DNA of 35,033 nucleotides from an uncultured Prevotella sp. GTDB lineage: Bacteria; Bacteroidota; Bacteroidia; Bacteroidales; Bacteroidaceae. Shown piece by piece: positions 13,608 to 22,424 of the stretch; position 1 is the first letter of the stretch, and each line of letters starts with the position of its first letter. Location: contig CAMKTS010000029.1 in assembly GCA_946415755.1 (NCBI GenBank), positions 1 to 35,033 on the forward strand, given 5' to 3'. The notes below the pieces were generated by a model. That model did not search any database. It was not told the origin of the DNA and saw only the letters and a list, made by a program, of their open reading frames with translations. A program made the translations under genes and the position numbers.

Positions 13608-14156
13608 ATGAACTTCAAGGAAACAAATATTAAAGGCGTGTATGTCATTGAGCCTAAGGTGCTTATTGACTCTCGCGGATACTTCTTTGAGGCTTGGAAG
13701 AAGGAAGAATTCTGCCAGCATGTGGGAAAAGTGGATTTTGTTCAGGACAATGAGTCGAAATCCAGCTATGGTGTTTTGCGCGGTCTTCACTATCAGAAAG
13801 GGGAGTACGCCCAAGCCAAACTGGTGCGGGTGATAAAAGGCAGGGTGGTAGACGTTGCCGTAGACATCCGCAAGTCAAGTCCTACGTTTGGCAAGTACGT
13901 TATGGTAGAGCTGAACGAGGACAACAAGCGTCAGTTCTTTGTTCCGCGTGGTTTTGCCCATGGATTTCTTGTACTGAGCAATGAGGCCGTCTTTACCTAT
14001 AAGGTAGACAACATCTATGCTCCTCAGGCTGAAGCCGGTATCATTTGGAATGACCCTGACATCGGTATCAAGTGGCCCATCGACATCAGCCGTGTGGTGA
14101 CCAGTGAGCGCGACCTGAAGCATCCACGTCTGTGCGATGCGGAAGTATTTGAGTAA
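13608..14156 (+). CDS. rfbC: dTDP-4-dehydrorhamnose 3,5-epimerase
   Basis: 182 residues, full length for RmlC. It has the catalytic H61 in GVLRGLHYQ, the lysine at 71 (AKLVRVIKG), the VDVAVDIRKSSPTFG block, FVPRGFAHGF at 111-120 and the catalytic-type tyrosine near 131 (FTYKVDNIY). The enzyme epimerises dTDP-4-keto-6-deoxyglucose at C3 and C5 to make dTDP-rhamnose for surface polysaccharides. The other rml genes are not here. It leads a plus-strand run with the DUF4738 lipoprotein (9 bp gap) and the nitrilase-type hydrolase. Confidence 0.95.
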   Translation: MNFKETNIKGVYVIEPKVLIDSRGYFFEAWKKEEFCQHVGKVDFVQDNESKSSYGVLRGLHYQKGEYAQAKLVRVIKGRVVDVAVDIRKSSPTFGKYVMVELNEDNKRQFFVPRGFAHGFLVLSNEAVFTYKVDNIYAPQAEAGIIWNDPDIGIKWPIDISRVVTSERDLKHPRLCDAEVFE

Positions 14157-14165
14157 GAAATAACG

Positions 14166-14966
14166 ATGAGAAAACAACTGATATTACTTGTTCTTTTTCC
14201 GTTGGCTGTAGTCCTTACGGAAGGTTGCGGCCAGGCTGGTGAGCGAGCTGGTATGGGAGAGGAGAGCCGCCGTGCCAAGCAGTTGCTGCAGGGCATGTGG
14301 AGCGATGCGGAGACCGAGACACTGATGTTCAAGATGGAAGGTGATTCCGTGTTTTATCCCGACTCTACATCGATGCCAGCCTATTTCAAGGTGGTTGGTG
14401 ATACCTTATATATTGGGAAGGGGGCAGGCTATTTCATTGAGAAGCAGAGCGAACACTTGCTGTGGTTCCGTGGGTCGAATGGCGAAACCGTCAAGTTGGT
14501 GAAGACAACTGATCAGGAGGACGAGCTGGTCTTTGAACAGTCAAAGCCGCAGATCCAGACCCTTACCGAGGTGCTGAAGCGCGACACGGTGGTGTTCTAT
14601 GATGGTAACCGCTACCATGTCTATATTGCCGTGAACCCGACGAAGTACAAGGTGGTGCGTCATACTGTAAATGATGACGGTATGGACGTGGAGAACGTCT
14701 ACTATGACAATATTATCCACATCAGCATTTTCTCTGGAGCCGATCAGTTGTTCTCGCGTGATTTCCGAAAGCCCCAGTACGAGCGTTACGTCTCCGGGCA
14801 GTTTCTCAGCCAGTCGGTGCTGAACGATATGCAGTACGACCATACCGATGCGGATGGCTTCCATCTTAATGCCTCTATATGTGCTCCAGGAGATGCCTCT
14901 TGCTATCTTGTTGAGCATGTTGTGTCGTTTGACGGAAAGTTGACTACCCGCCTGCAGGAATATTAA
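14166..14966 (+). CDS. DUF4738-type lipoprotein
   Basis: 266 residues starting MRKQLILLVLFPLAVVLTEGC, a short signal peptide with a possible though imperfect lipobox (T-E-G-C, cysteine 21). The mature part has an N-terminal domain (LLQGMWSDAETETLMFKMEGDSVFYPD, quoted in part) resembling small beta-structured lipoprotein repeats. A C-terminal region (YKVVRHTVNDDG, IIHISIFSGADQLFSRDFRK) is as in DUF4738 proteins of Bacteroidales. Function is unknown. Its position between rfbC and the amidase-type hydrolase is common to related genomes as far as I recall. It probably sits in the outer or inner membrane facing the periplasm. Confidence 0.75.
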   Translation: MRKQLILLVLFPLAVVLTEGCGQAGERAGMGEESRRAKQLLQGMWSDAETETLMFKMEGDSVFYPDSTSMPAYFKVVGDTLYIGKGAGYFIEKQSEHLLWFRGSNGETVKLVKTTDQEDELVFEQSKPQIQTLTEVLKRDTVVFYDGNRYHVYIAVNPTKYKVVRHTVNDDGMDVENVYYDNIIHISIFSGADQLFSRDFRKPQYERYVSGQFLSQSVLNDMQYDHTDADGFHLNASICAPGDASCYLVEHVVSFDGKLTTRLQEY

Positions 14967-14986
14967 TATCCCAAAACGATATTGCC

Positions 14987-15757
14987 GTGCCATTGAAAGT
15001 ATCTATGCTACAAACCGATATCCGCTGGTTGTCTCCCGATGAGAATATCCGTGAGGCACAGCGACTGATAGGTATCTCAGAGGCTGCCGACCTGTATGTT
15101 CTTCCTGAGATGTGGAGTACGGGGTTCACAACCGATCCTCAGACCTCTGCGCATGACGTGTACAACAATTCGGCCCTCGACTGGATGGTCTCTGAAAGCC
15201 GTCGCCGGCATTGTGCCATCTGTGGCAGCCTGGCAGTCCGTCTTGACGATGGCAGCTTCCGCAATCGCCACTACTTTGCCGACGGGCGCAGCGATAGTTT
15301 ATACTACTACGACAAGCATCACTTGTTTTCATACGGTCACGAAAATGTGTACTATACCCCAGGACAGGAGCATGTCATCGTCAGCTATGAGGGGTTCCGC
15401 TTCTTGTTGCTCATCTGCTATGATTTGCGTTTTCCTAATTGGAGCCGGTATACGAAGGGGCGTGAATACGATGCCATTATCCTTGTTGCCAACTGGCCAG
15501 ATGCCCGTCAGGCAGCATGGCATTTACTGACGCGGGCCCGTGCCATTGAGAACCAGTGTTACTTTATTGGTGTCAACCGCGTCGGCTATGACCGCCAGTG
15601 TCACTACACAGGTGCCAGCGTCGTAGTCGACCCTATCGGCCGCACACTCGGTCAATGCCGTCTACACGTGCCAGATGCATGCGTTGTGGCTATCGACAGG
15701 GCTGAATTGCAACGCCGACGTGAAAAGTTCCGTGTTCTTGACGATGCCGACGAGTAG
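14987..15757 (+). CDS. nitrilase-superfamily hydrolase, omega-amidase (YafV-like)
   Basis: 256 residues with the Glu-Lys-Cys triad of the carbon-nitrogen hydrolase family: E41 in VLPEMWSTGF, K110 in YYYDKHHLFSYG, C144 in LLLICYDLRFP. The PEMWSTGF and DLRFPNWSR contexts point to the YafV/omega-amidase group, which hydrolyses alpha-ketoglutaramate and related omega-amides in methionine salvage and glutamine transaminase repair. The start is GTG 14987. The first beta strand (LKVSMLQTDI) needs residues before ATG 15005, so GTG or the TTG at 14993 is likely used. It is the last gene of the rfbC run and converges on hisC. Confidence 0.9.
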   Translation: MPLKVSMLQTDIRWLSPDENIREAQRLIGISEAADLYVLPEMWSTGFTTDPQTSAHDVYNNSALDWMVSESRRRHCAICGSLAVRLDDGSFRNRHYFADGRSDSLYYYDKHHLFSYGHENVYYTPGQEHVIVSYEGFRFLLLICYDLRFPNWSRYTKGREYDAIILVANWPDARQAAWHLLTRARAIENQCYFIGVNRVGYDRQCHYTGASVVVDPIGRTLGQCRLHVPDACVVAIDRAELQRRREKFRVLDDADE

Positions 15758-15794
15758 GATGGGGAATCCGCTTTTAGCATCGTAAGCTTTCACT

Positions 15795-15872
15795 CCAACC
15801 AAGATTTCAGAATTGCCTCAAGGCAGAGGGCAGCCAACCATGATTTCAGAATTGCCTCAAGGCAGAGAGCAG
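15795..15872. repeat. 39-bp tandem duplication at the 3' end of hisC
   Basis: Copy 1 at 15795-15833 and copy 2 at 15834-15872 differ at two positions. Copy 2 contains the last hisC codons (LLSALRQF and stop); copy 1 repeats that end downstream of the real stop. Each copy contains the small palindrome TGCCTCAAGGCA. Recent slippage-type duplication is likely. Confidence 0.85.
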
Positions 15873-16883
15873 TTCGTTGTTCTCCGTGCGGGTTCCGATG
15901 GTGATACGCAGGCAGTTCTGGCAGAGCTGTACACGGCTACGGTTGCGAACGATGATGCCTTTGTCTACGAGGTAGTCGTAGATTTTCTTAGCATCTGTGA
16001 CACGTGCGAGGAAGAAGTTGGCATCGGTGGGGAATACCTGTTCGCAAAGAGGCAACTCCTGAAAGGCCTGCATCAGTCGGGTACGCTCTTGCAGCAGTAT
16101 CTTCACCATCTTGTCGACTCCGTAGGGATCGCGCAGCATCTCCATAGCCTGCTGTTGCGTCAGCTGATTGACGTTGTAGGGATATTTCACCTTATTATAT
16201 ATGGCAATGATTTCCTTGGAGGCAAAGGCCATCCCCAGACGGATGGCTGCCGAGCCCCACGCCTTCGACATGGTCTGAAGGATGATAAGGTTGGGGTGTG
16301 TGGGCAGCTCCTTGCGTAGCGACAACTGCTGGGCGAAGTCGATGTATGCCTCGTCGACGATGACGATGCCTTCGAAGCCTTCGATAACCTTTATGATTTC
16401 GTCGCGTTTGAGTGAGTTGCCCGTAGGGTTGTTGGGCGAGCAAATCCAGATAATCTTCGTGTGGGCATCACATGCTGCAAGCAGCTTCTCAGCTTGGAAC
16501 TGGTAATGCTCGTCCAGCAGCACCGTGCGATACTCGATGTTGTTGATGTCGGCACATACCTTGTACATGCCGTAGGTGGGAGCAATGGCTACCACGTTGT
16601 CACGCCCCGGTTCGCAGAAGATACGATAGGGAAGATCGATGGCTTCGTCGCTGCCGTTGCCAAGGAAGATGTTCTCGGCAGGCACGCCCTTTACCTTCTC
16701 CAAAATGGCTTTCAGTTCACGTTGCAGGGGGTCGGGGTAGCGGTTATACGGAGCGTTGTATGGATTCTCGTTGGCATCGAGGAATACGTGTGCCTCTTTT
16801 CCAGAATATTCGTCACGGGCTGACGAATATGGAGCGAGGCTCCAGATGTTGGGTCTTACCAATTGCTCTAAACTAGTCATCAT
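15846..16883 (-). CDS. hisC: histidinol-phosphate aminotransferase
   Basis: 345 residues, a class II (fold type I) PLP aminotransferase. NEN-PYN substrate loop at about 38-43, the NGSDE stretch at 76-80, SPNNPTG at 149-155, the cofactor aspartate D177 in VDEAY and the Schiff-base lysine K207 in TMSKAWG all fit HisC. It converts imidazole acetol phosphate to histidinol phosphate. It is the third gene of hisG-hisD-hisC, 17 bp after hisD. In many Bacteroidales hisB follows hisC; here a convergent gene follows instead. Its last 24 bases are part of a tandem duplication. Confidence 0.95.
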   Translation of the reverse strand: MMTSLEQLVRPNIWSLAPYSSARDEYSGKEAHVFLDANENPYNAPYNRYPDPLQRELKAILEKVKGVPAENIFLGNGSDEAIDLPYRIFCEPGRDNVVAIAPTYGMYKVCADINNIEYRTVLLDEHYQFQAEKLLAACDAHTKIIWICSPNNPTGNSLKRDEIIKVIEGFEGIVIVDEAYIDFAQQLSLRKELPTHPNLIILQTMSKAWGSAAIRLGMAFASKEIIAIYNKVKYPYNVNQLTQQQAMEMLRDPYGVDKMVKILLQERTRLMQAFQELPLCEQVFPTDANFFLARVTDAKKIYDYLVDKGIIVRNRSRVQLCQNCLRITIGTRTENNELLSALRQF

Positions 16884-16900
16884 TTCTCATTATTCATTAC

Positions 16901-18193
16901 TCATTTCTCATTTGCTATTGAGCGTATTCTTACGCTCATAGCATTTTTGTGCGCATCCAATTGCTCTGCCTCTGCCATCAGCTCTACGGCACGGCCGATG
17001 TGGCGAATACCCTCCGGCGTGAGATGCTGGAAGGTGATTTTGCGACAATATGCATCGAGGTTGACACCATTATAGGCTGTAGCATAGCCGTGGGTTGGCA
17101 GCGTATGATTGGTACCGCTGGCATAGTCGCCGGCACTCTCACAGGCGTAGGGACCGAGGAAGACGCTGCCGGCATTCACCACGCGCTCTGCCAGTTGCTC
17201 GTAGTCGCGTGTCTGGATAACCAGATGTTCGGGAGCATAGAGATTGGTGAGATTCAGCATCTCATCGGAATTGGCGACAAGCACGTAACAGCTGTTTTCA
17301 AGCGCTTTGGCGGCAATCTCCTTGCGAGGCAGCATCGCCAGCTGTATGTCCAGTTCATCATGTACCTCATTGAGTTTCTGTTCTGAGGTGGTGATGAAGA
17401 GTACCTGCGAGTCGATGCCATGCTCTGCCTGTGACAGCAGGTCGGCAGCAACAAACTTGGCATTGGCATTTTCATCGGCCAACACGCAGACTTCCGAGGG
17501 ACCTGCAGGCATGTCGATGGCTACTTCGTCTAATGAGACATGCTGTTTGGCGGCCATCACGTATTGGTTGCCTGGGCCGAAGATCTTGAAAACCTTGGGT
17601 ACGCTCTCCGTACCGTAGGCCATCGCGCCGATGGCCTGTACACCACCAATTTTGAATATCTTGCTCACACCGGCAATACGGGCTGCTACGAGGATGGCCG
17701 GATTCACCTTACCCTCACTGTTGGGAGGTGTGCAGAGCACGATTTCTTTGCATCCGGCAATTTTGGCAGGAGTGGCCAGCATCAGTACGGTAGAGAAGAG
17801 TGGGGCGGTACCGCCCGGAATATACAGACCTACACGCTCTATAGCCACGCTTTTCTGCCAACAGGTGACACCTTCCTGTGTCTTCACCTTCTGTCCTACA
17901 AAACGTTGCGAGATGTGGAACACCTTGATGTTATGATGAGCCAGGATGATGGCATCACGCAGTTCGTTAGTTACCATCTTCTCGGCCTCATCCATCTCGG
18001 CATCTGTGACAGCCAATCCCGTCAGTCGTGCCTTGTCGAACTTCAGCTCATACGCTCGTACAGCCTCGTCGCCATGTTGCCTGATGTCGGCCAGCACCGT
18101 ACACACCGTTTCGTTTAGCTTGGTAAGGTCTAGCCGCGGGCGTTCTACAATCTCTGCCCATTGTTCTCTTTTCGGATACTTATATATTCTCAT
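16901..18193 (-). CDS. hisD: histidinol dehydrogenase
   Basis: 430 residues, full-length HisD. GLYIPGGTAPLFSTVLM, PGNQYVMAAKQ, DMPAGPSEVCVLAD, the zinc and base residues in SQAEHGIDSQVLFIT, LYAPEHLVIQ and SGTNHTLPTHGYA are the family blocks. It carries out the last two steps of histidine synthesis, oxidising histidinol to histidine with two NAD. The gap to hisG upstream is 60 bp and contains degenerate 9-bp repeats. The gap to hisC is short and also repetitive (AATGAGAAATGA units). Both genes are on one minus-strand operon. Confidence 0.96.
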   Translation of the reverse strand: MRIYKYPKREQWAEIVERPRLDLTKLNETVCTVLADIRQHGDEAVRAYELKFDKARLTGLAVTDAEMDEAEKMVTNELRDAIILAHHNIKVFHISQRFVGQKVKTQEGVTCWQKSVAIERVGLYIPGGTAPLFSTVLMLATPAKIAGCKEIVLCTPPNSEGKVNPAILVAARIAGVSKIFKIGGVQAIGAMAYGTESVPKVFKIFGPGNQYVMAAKQHVSLDEVAIDMPAGPSEVCVLADENANAKFVAADLLSQAEHGIDSQVLFITTSEQKLNEVHDELDIQLAMLPRKEIAAKALENSCYVLVANSDEMLNLTNLYAPEHLVIQTRDYEQLAERVVNAGSVFLGPYACESAGDYASGTNHTLPTHGYATAYNGVNLDAYCRKITFQHLTPEGIRHIGRAVELMAEAEQLDAHKNAMSVRIRSIANEK

Positions 18194-18253
18194 CAGTTTC
18201 TACCAATGTCTGTAAATCCTGTAACTTCTGAACTCCTACAAGTCCTATGATTC
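18194..18253 (-). repeat. degenerate 9-bp repeats between hisG and hisD
   Basis: Starting just after the hisG stop and read on the minus strand, the spacer runs as units TAGGAATCA, TAGGACTTG, TAGGAGTTC, AGAAGTTA, CAGGATTTA, CAGACATTG. It has no coding role and no stable hairpin. Confidence 0.45.
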
Positions 18254-19105
18254 CTAAAGGATCATCTTTTCAATTGGAGTGACCAGGATACCCTGCGCAC
18301 CCATTTCCTTCAGTTTGCCAATAATCTCCCAGAAGCGTTTCTGGTCGAGCACGGTGTGTACGGAGCACCATTCCTCATCAGCCAGTGGGATGATGGTAGG
18401 ACTCTTCAGGCCGGGCAGCACATCGATAATCTCTTGCAGACGGGCCTTGGGGGCATTCATGCGTACATACTTCTTGTCCTCGGCATCCTTTACGGCTTTG
18501 AAGCGGAACAGCATCTCGTCGAGGGTTGCACGCTTCTCGGCAGAAAGGTTCTTGTTACCGATGAGCAGCGCTTCGCTCTGCATCACCACCTCTACTTCGC
18601 GCAGATTGTTAGAAACCAGCGTAGAACCGCTACTGACAATGTCGAAGATACCGTCGGCAAGACCGATTCCCGGGCTAATCTCCACGCTGCCTGTGATGAC
18701 GTGAATCTCGCAGTCGATACCCTTCTCCTGCATGAATTTACGCAGGATGGCAGGGTAGGAGGTGGCAATCTTCTTGCCGTTGAACCAGTTGACACCCCGA
18801 TAGTCAATCTCCTTGGGGATGGCCAGCGACAGCCGGCAACGCGAGAATCCCAGGCGTGAGATGATGTCGGCCTCCTCACCTCGTTCGATAAACTCGTTCT
18901 CGCCCACCACACCGATGTCGGCAACTCCGCTGGCTACCGACTGTGGAATGTCATCGTCGCGCAGATAGAGCACTTCGAGGGGAAAATTGGAGGATTGTAC
19001 CAGCAGGGTACGCTTCGAGGCACTTACCTTGATGTCGGCCTCGGCCAGCAGATTCATCGTGTCGTCAAACAGGCGACCTTTGGATTGTACGGCTATTCTG
19101 AGCAT
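18254..19105 (-). CDS. hisG: ATP phosphoribosyltransferase, long form
   Basis: 283 residues, starting MLRIAVQSKGRLFDDTMNLL. The long form carries a C-terminal ACT-like regulatory domain, here from about 210 (SPTIIPLADEEWCSVHTVLD onward), for histidine feedback inhibition. The catalytic part shows GVADIGVVGENEF and the phosphoribosyl-binding GIFDIVSSGSTL stretch. It carries out the first committed step, joining ATP and PRPP. First gene of the his operon, with a good promoter at 19161-19192. The leader of about 50 nt has no run of histidine codons, so classic peptide attenuation is not evident. Confidence 0.96.
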   Translation of the reverse strand: MLRIAVQSKGRLFDDTMNLLAEADIKVSASKRTLLVQSSNFPLEVLYLRDDDIPQSVASGVADIGVVGENEFIERGEEADIISRLGFSRCRLSLAIPKEIDYRGVNWFNGKKIATSYPAILRKFMQEKGIDCEIHVITGSVEISPGIGLADGIFDIVSSGSTLVSNNLREVEVVMQSEALLIGNKNLSAEKRATLDEMLFRFKAVKDAEDKKYVRMNAPKARLQEIIDVLPGLKSPTIIPLADEEWCSVHTVLDQKRFWEIIGKLKEMGAQGILVTPIEKMIL

Positions 19106-19160
19106 AATCGTATTTGCACTTTTCTGATTGTTACCTTCTGTCTTTATCTAATTTAGCGTG

Positions 19161-19192
19161 CAAAATTACGCATTTTCGTTGATATAAGCAAA
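19161..19192 (-). promoter_or_regulatory. promoter of the his operon
   Basis: On the minus strand TTTG (19192-19189), 20 bp, TAATTTTG (19168-19161): full consensus, about 55 bp before hisG. Confidence 0.8.
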
Positions 19193-19262
19193 TAAATAGA
19201 GCTTTTTACACTCAAAAAAAGATTTTTTAGGTATATCTTTTCCTCGTCTCTCACTTATTTTG

Positions 19263-19270
19263 TACCTTTG
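19263..19270 (+). promoter_or_regulatory. -7 element of the TPR gene
   Basis: TACCTTTG followed by CAGG, 29 bp before the start codon at 19300. The -33 box is only partly conserved. Confidence 0.6.
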
Positions 19271-19299
19271 CAGGCAAATTTGAAAAAGATTAGAAAAGG

Positions 19300-20535
19300 A
19301 TGACTGGAACAAGGCTTTTTATCTTGACGTGCTGCTGGCTGACTGCCATGTCGGGTGCCGCTCAGAAGAAAGAGTTCAGTGCAGCACGTGACTATATAAA
19401 GAGCGGCAAAGACCTGGATAAGGCTGAACGGCTGATGGCCGACCTGACGAAGAGCGATGCCGCCAACAGGGAGAACATCAAGATTTATCTGACATGGTAT
19501 GAGGCCGTGATGCTACAGTATGAGGCAGCCAACGAGAAGTTGTATCTCCGGCAGAAGTATGACACGGCTGCCTTCTTCAACCTGACCAAGAAGATGTACG
19601 ACATCGCATCGCACATTGACTCGCTTGACATGCGTCCCGACAGCAAGGGGCGTATACGAACCTCCTACCGCAAACAGAATGCTGCAGACATGAATCTGCT
19701 GCGCCCCAATCTCTACTATGGTGGTACGTATAACATCAAACGTGGTAACTATGAGACGGCTTATGATTTCTTAAAGACCTATATCGAGTCAGACGGATGG
19801 CCGCTGTTTACGGGTTTTGACTATATGAAGAACGATTCGCTGATGCCAACAGCGGCCTACTGGGCACTTTATTGCGGCTACAAGCTACAGGATGCTGAAC
19901 GCATACGTCGCTTTGGCGATTTGGCGTTGCACGACAAAGACAGGAAGGTCTATGCCCTGCAGTACCTCAGCGAGTCGTGGCGATGGCAACAAAACGACTC
20001 AACCTATGTGAACACCCTGCGTGAGGGATTCAGAGAGTATCCCGAATACCCCTATTTCTTCCCACGACTGGCAGACTACTATCAGGCACATGGACAATAC
20101 GATGCTGCGCTCTCATTAGCCGAGGAGGCTTTGGCTGTCAATCCTGGGAATCCTATCTTCCTGATGGCCAAGTCGCTGGCCTTGCTCAATCTTGACCGCT
20201 ACGATGAGAGCATAGCCATCAGTGAACAGTTGATAGCCAAGAACGATACCTTGCCGGAGCCTTACTACAACATCGCTACGGCATACCTTAACAAGGCTCT
20301 CGACATCGAGCAGCTCAACGAGCCAAGGCTCTACCGTACTCAACTGCAAGACCTCTATCAGAAGGCGCGCCCTCACATGGAAAAGTTCAGGGAACTACAG
20401 CCTGAGGATGCCAGCCGGTGGGCCCCGGCACTCTACCGCGTTTATCTCCACCTGAATCAGGGAAAGCAGTTCGACGAAATTGACAAGGTGATGAAAAGGC
20501 TGAATCTGAAGGAAGCAAGGAAGGAAAATCATTAA
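19300..20535 (+). CDS. secreted TPR-repeat protein
   Basis: 411 residues with an N-terminal signal peptide (LFILTCCWLTAMSGAAQ, cleavage likely after AAQ or SGA). The rest is helical repeats; the clearest TPR units are at about 250-350 (YYQAHGQYDAALSLAEEALAVNP, NLDRYDESIAISEQLIAKN, PEPYYNIATAYLNKALDIEQ, given as short landmarks). The earlier part (IKSGKDLDKAERLMADL) is also TPR-like. Probably a periplasmic or outer-membrane scaffold. Similar proteins are common in Bacteroidetes and no specific function can be assigned. It is monocistronic, with the mutase gene's own promoter following. Confidence 0.8.
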   Translation: MTGTRLFILTCCWLTAMSGAAQKKEFSAARDYIKSGKDLDKAERLMADLTKSDAANRENIKIYLTWYEAVMLQYEAANEKLYLRQKYDTAAFFNLTKKMYDIASHIDSLDMRPDSKGRIRTSYRKQNAADMNLLRPNLYYGGTYNIKRGNYETAYDFLKTYIESDGWPLFTGFDYMKNDSLMPTAAYWALYCGYKLQDAERIRRFGDLALHDKDRKVYALQYLSESWRWQQNDSTYVNTLREGFREYPEYPYFFPRLADYYQAHGQYDAALSLAEEALAVNPGNPIFLMAKSLALLNLDRYDESIAISEQLIAKNDTLPEPYYNIATAYLNKALDIEQLNEPRLYRTQLQDLYQKARPHMEKFRELQPEDASRWAPALYRVYLHLNQGKQFDEIDKVMKRLNLKEARKENH

Positions 20536-20557
20536 AAAAATAAAAAAAAGAGGTGTA

Positions 20558-20590
20558 AAGATACTGGTTTTGAAAAAGAATCAGTATCTT
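20558..20590. promoter_or_regulatory. inverted repeat overlapping the mutase -7 box
   Basis: AAGATACTG (20558-20566) and CAGTATCTT (20582-20590) form a perfect 9-bp inverted repeat with a 15-nt spacer. The right arm contains most of the -7 octamer TATCTTTG (20585-20592). A regulator bound here would cover the promoter. Confidence 0.5.
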
Positions 20591-20592
20591 TG
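20585..20592 (+). promoter_or_regulatory. -7 element of the phosphohexose mutase gene
   Basis: TATCTTTG followed by CG, 40 bp before ATG 20633. No TTTG at the expected distance. It lies inside the inverted repeat described at 20558-20590. Confidence 0.6.
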
Positions 20593-20632
20593 CGTATTAT
20601 TATGATGATTAAATCTAAAACTTTAAAGAATT

Positions 20633-22378
20633 ATGGAAAATAACGCTCAACTAATTGCTCAGTGCGAGGCACGTGCGAAGGAATGGCTCTCTCCGGCCTT
20701 TGATGAGGAGACGCGTAAGGAAGTTCAGGCTATGTTGGACAATGCTGACAAGACAGCCCTCATCGATGCCTTCTATCAGGACCTGGAGTTTGGTACTGGT
20801 GGTCTGCGTGGCATTATGGGTGCCGGTACCAACCGCATGAACAAGTACATAGTAGGTATGGCTACCCAGGGTTTTGCCAACTACATACTGAAGGCTTTCC
20901 CCGGCAAGCAGTGCTCGGTAGTGGTAGGCCACGACTGCCGCAACAACGGCCGTATGTTTGCTGAAAGTGTTGCCGACATCTTCTCGGCCAACGGCATCAA
21001 GGTTTACCTGTTCGAGAGCCTGCGCCCCACACCTGAGATTTCGTTTGCCATCCGTCAGCTGGGCTGTCAGGCAGGTGTCAACGTGACCGCCTCACACAAC
21101 CCCCGCGAGTATAATGGCTATAAGGCTTACTGGGACGACGGTGCCCAGGTGCTGGCCCCCCACGACAAGGGTATCATTGACGAGGTGAACAAGGTGAAGA
21201 TCGAGGACGTGAAGTTTGAAGGCAACAAGGAGCTCATCGACATCATTGGCGGTGAGATGGACTGGGACTACCTGCAGGCTGTGAAGGAAGCTATGGTGGA
21301 TCAGGACGTTATCCTGCGTCATAAGGACCTTAATATTGTCTACTCGCCTATGCACGGTACTGGTCGTGTGATTATTCCTGAGGCACTGCGCTCTTGGGGA
21401 TTCCAGAACATCCACGTGGTACCTGAGCAGATGGTCATCGACGGCAACTTCCCCACTGTTGTCAGCCCTAACCCCGAGAATGCCGAGGCTATGACGCTGG
21501 GCATGAAGTTGGGTACACGCCTGAATGCCGACCTGGTGATTGCCTCTGACCCTGATGCTGACCGTCTGGCCATTGTCTGCCGCAACCCGAAGGGCGAGTG
21601 GGAGATCCTGAACGGTAACCAGACCTGCATGATGTTCTCGTGGTACATCATTGCCAACAAGAAGAAGCTCGGCCAGTTGAAGGGCAACGAGTTCCTGGTA
21701 AAGACCATTGTAACCACCGAGGTCATTGCCGAGATAGCCAAGAAGAATGGTGTAGAGCTTCGCGACTGCTATACTGGTTTCAAGTGGATTGCCAACGAGA
21801 TTCGTATCTCTGAGGGCGTGAAGAAGTATATCGGTGGCGGTGAGGAGTCGTTCGGCTTCCTGCCGTTCGACAAGGTAAGGGACAAGGACTCCCCCGCATC
21901 TATCTGTCTGATCTGCGAGATTGCAGCATGGGCCAAGGACAACGGCAAGACGCTGTACGACCTGCTGATGGACATCTATGCTGAATATGGTTTCTCGAAG
22001 GAAGTCACCATCAATGTGGTGAAGCCCGGCAAGAGTGGTGCCGATGAGATTAAGCAGATGATGGTTGATTTCCGCAACAATCCTCCCAAGGATCTGGGTG
22101 GCAATCCTATCGTGCTGTGGAAGGACTACCAGACGCTGGAGGCCAAGAAGGCCGACGGCAGCGTGGAGAAGATCAATATGCCCACCACTGCCAACGTGCT
22201 GCAATGGTTCTGTGCTGATGGCACCAAGATCAGCGTCCGTCCTTCGGGTACGGAGCCTAAGATCAAGTTCTACTGCGAGATCAAGGACGCTTCGTTCAAG
22301 TGCGCAGGCTGTTATGAGCGTTGCTCACAGGCTGCCCTTGAGAAGGTTGAGGCCATCAAGAAGAGCCTGAATCTGTAA
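20633..22378 (+). CDS. phosphohexose mutase (phosphoglucomutase/phosphomannomutase)
   Basis: 581 residues of the alpha-D-phosphohexomutase family. GTGGLRGIMGAGTNRMN near 63-78, the phosphoserine loop TASHNPREYNGYK near 150, the metal loop ASDPDADR near 303-309, the sugar-binding GGGEESFGF and the phosphate-binding RPSGTEPK near 535 are all intact. The length matches the long PgcA/ManB-like group, which interconverts hexose 1- and 6-phosphates; whether glucose or mannose is preferred cannot be read here. Own promoter. The gene runs convergently into the PP2C-like gene with strong hairpins between them. Confidence 0.93.
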   Translation: MENNAQLIAQCEARAKEWLSPAFDEETRKEVQAMLDNADKTALIDAFYQDLEFGTGGLRGIMGAGTNRMNKYIVGMATQGFANYILKAFPGKQCSVVVGHDCRNNGRMFAESVADIFSANGIKVYLFESLRPTPEISFAIRQLGCQAGVNVTASHNPREYNGYKAYWDDGAQVLAPHDKGIIDEVNKVKIEDVKFEGNKELIDIIGGEMDWDYLQAVKEAMVDQDVILRHKDLNIVYSPMHGTGRVIIPEALRSWGFQNIHVVPEQMVIDGNFPTVVSPNPENAEAMTLGMKLGTRLNADLVIASDPDADRLAIVCRNPKGEWEILNGNQTCMMFSWYIIANKKKLGQLKGNEFLVKTIVTTEVIAEIAKKNGVELRDCYTGFKWIANEIRISEGVKKYIGGGEESFGFLPFDKVRDKDSPASICLICEIAAWAKDNGKTLYDLLMDIYAEYGFSKEVTINVVKPGKSGADEIKQMMVDFRNNPPKDLGGNPIVLWKDYQTLEAKKADGSVEKINMPTTANVLQWFCADGTKISVRPSGTEPKIKFYCEIKDASFKCAGCYERCSQAALEKVEAIKKSLNL

Positions 22379-22424
22379 CAATAGCAGTAACCTGAAAAAA
22401 GCCACAGGTTGCTCCTGAACATTT

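Noticed and set aside
19106..19160. Histidine leader peptide attenuator upstream of hisG
   Set aside because: The leader has no run of histidine codons and no terminator-like hairpin.
21092..22204. 370-residue minus-strand frame opposite the phosphohexose mutase gene
   Set aside because: Shadow of a gene with all catalytic motifs on the plus strand.
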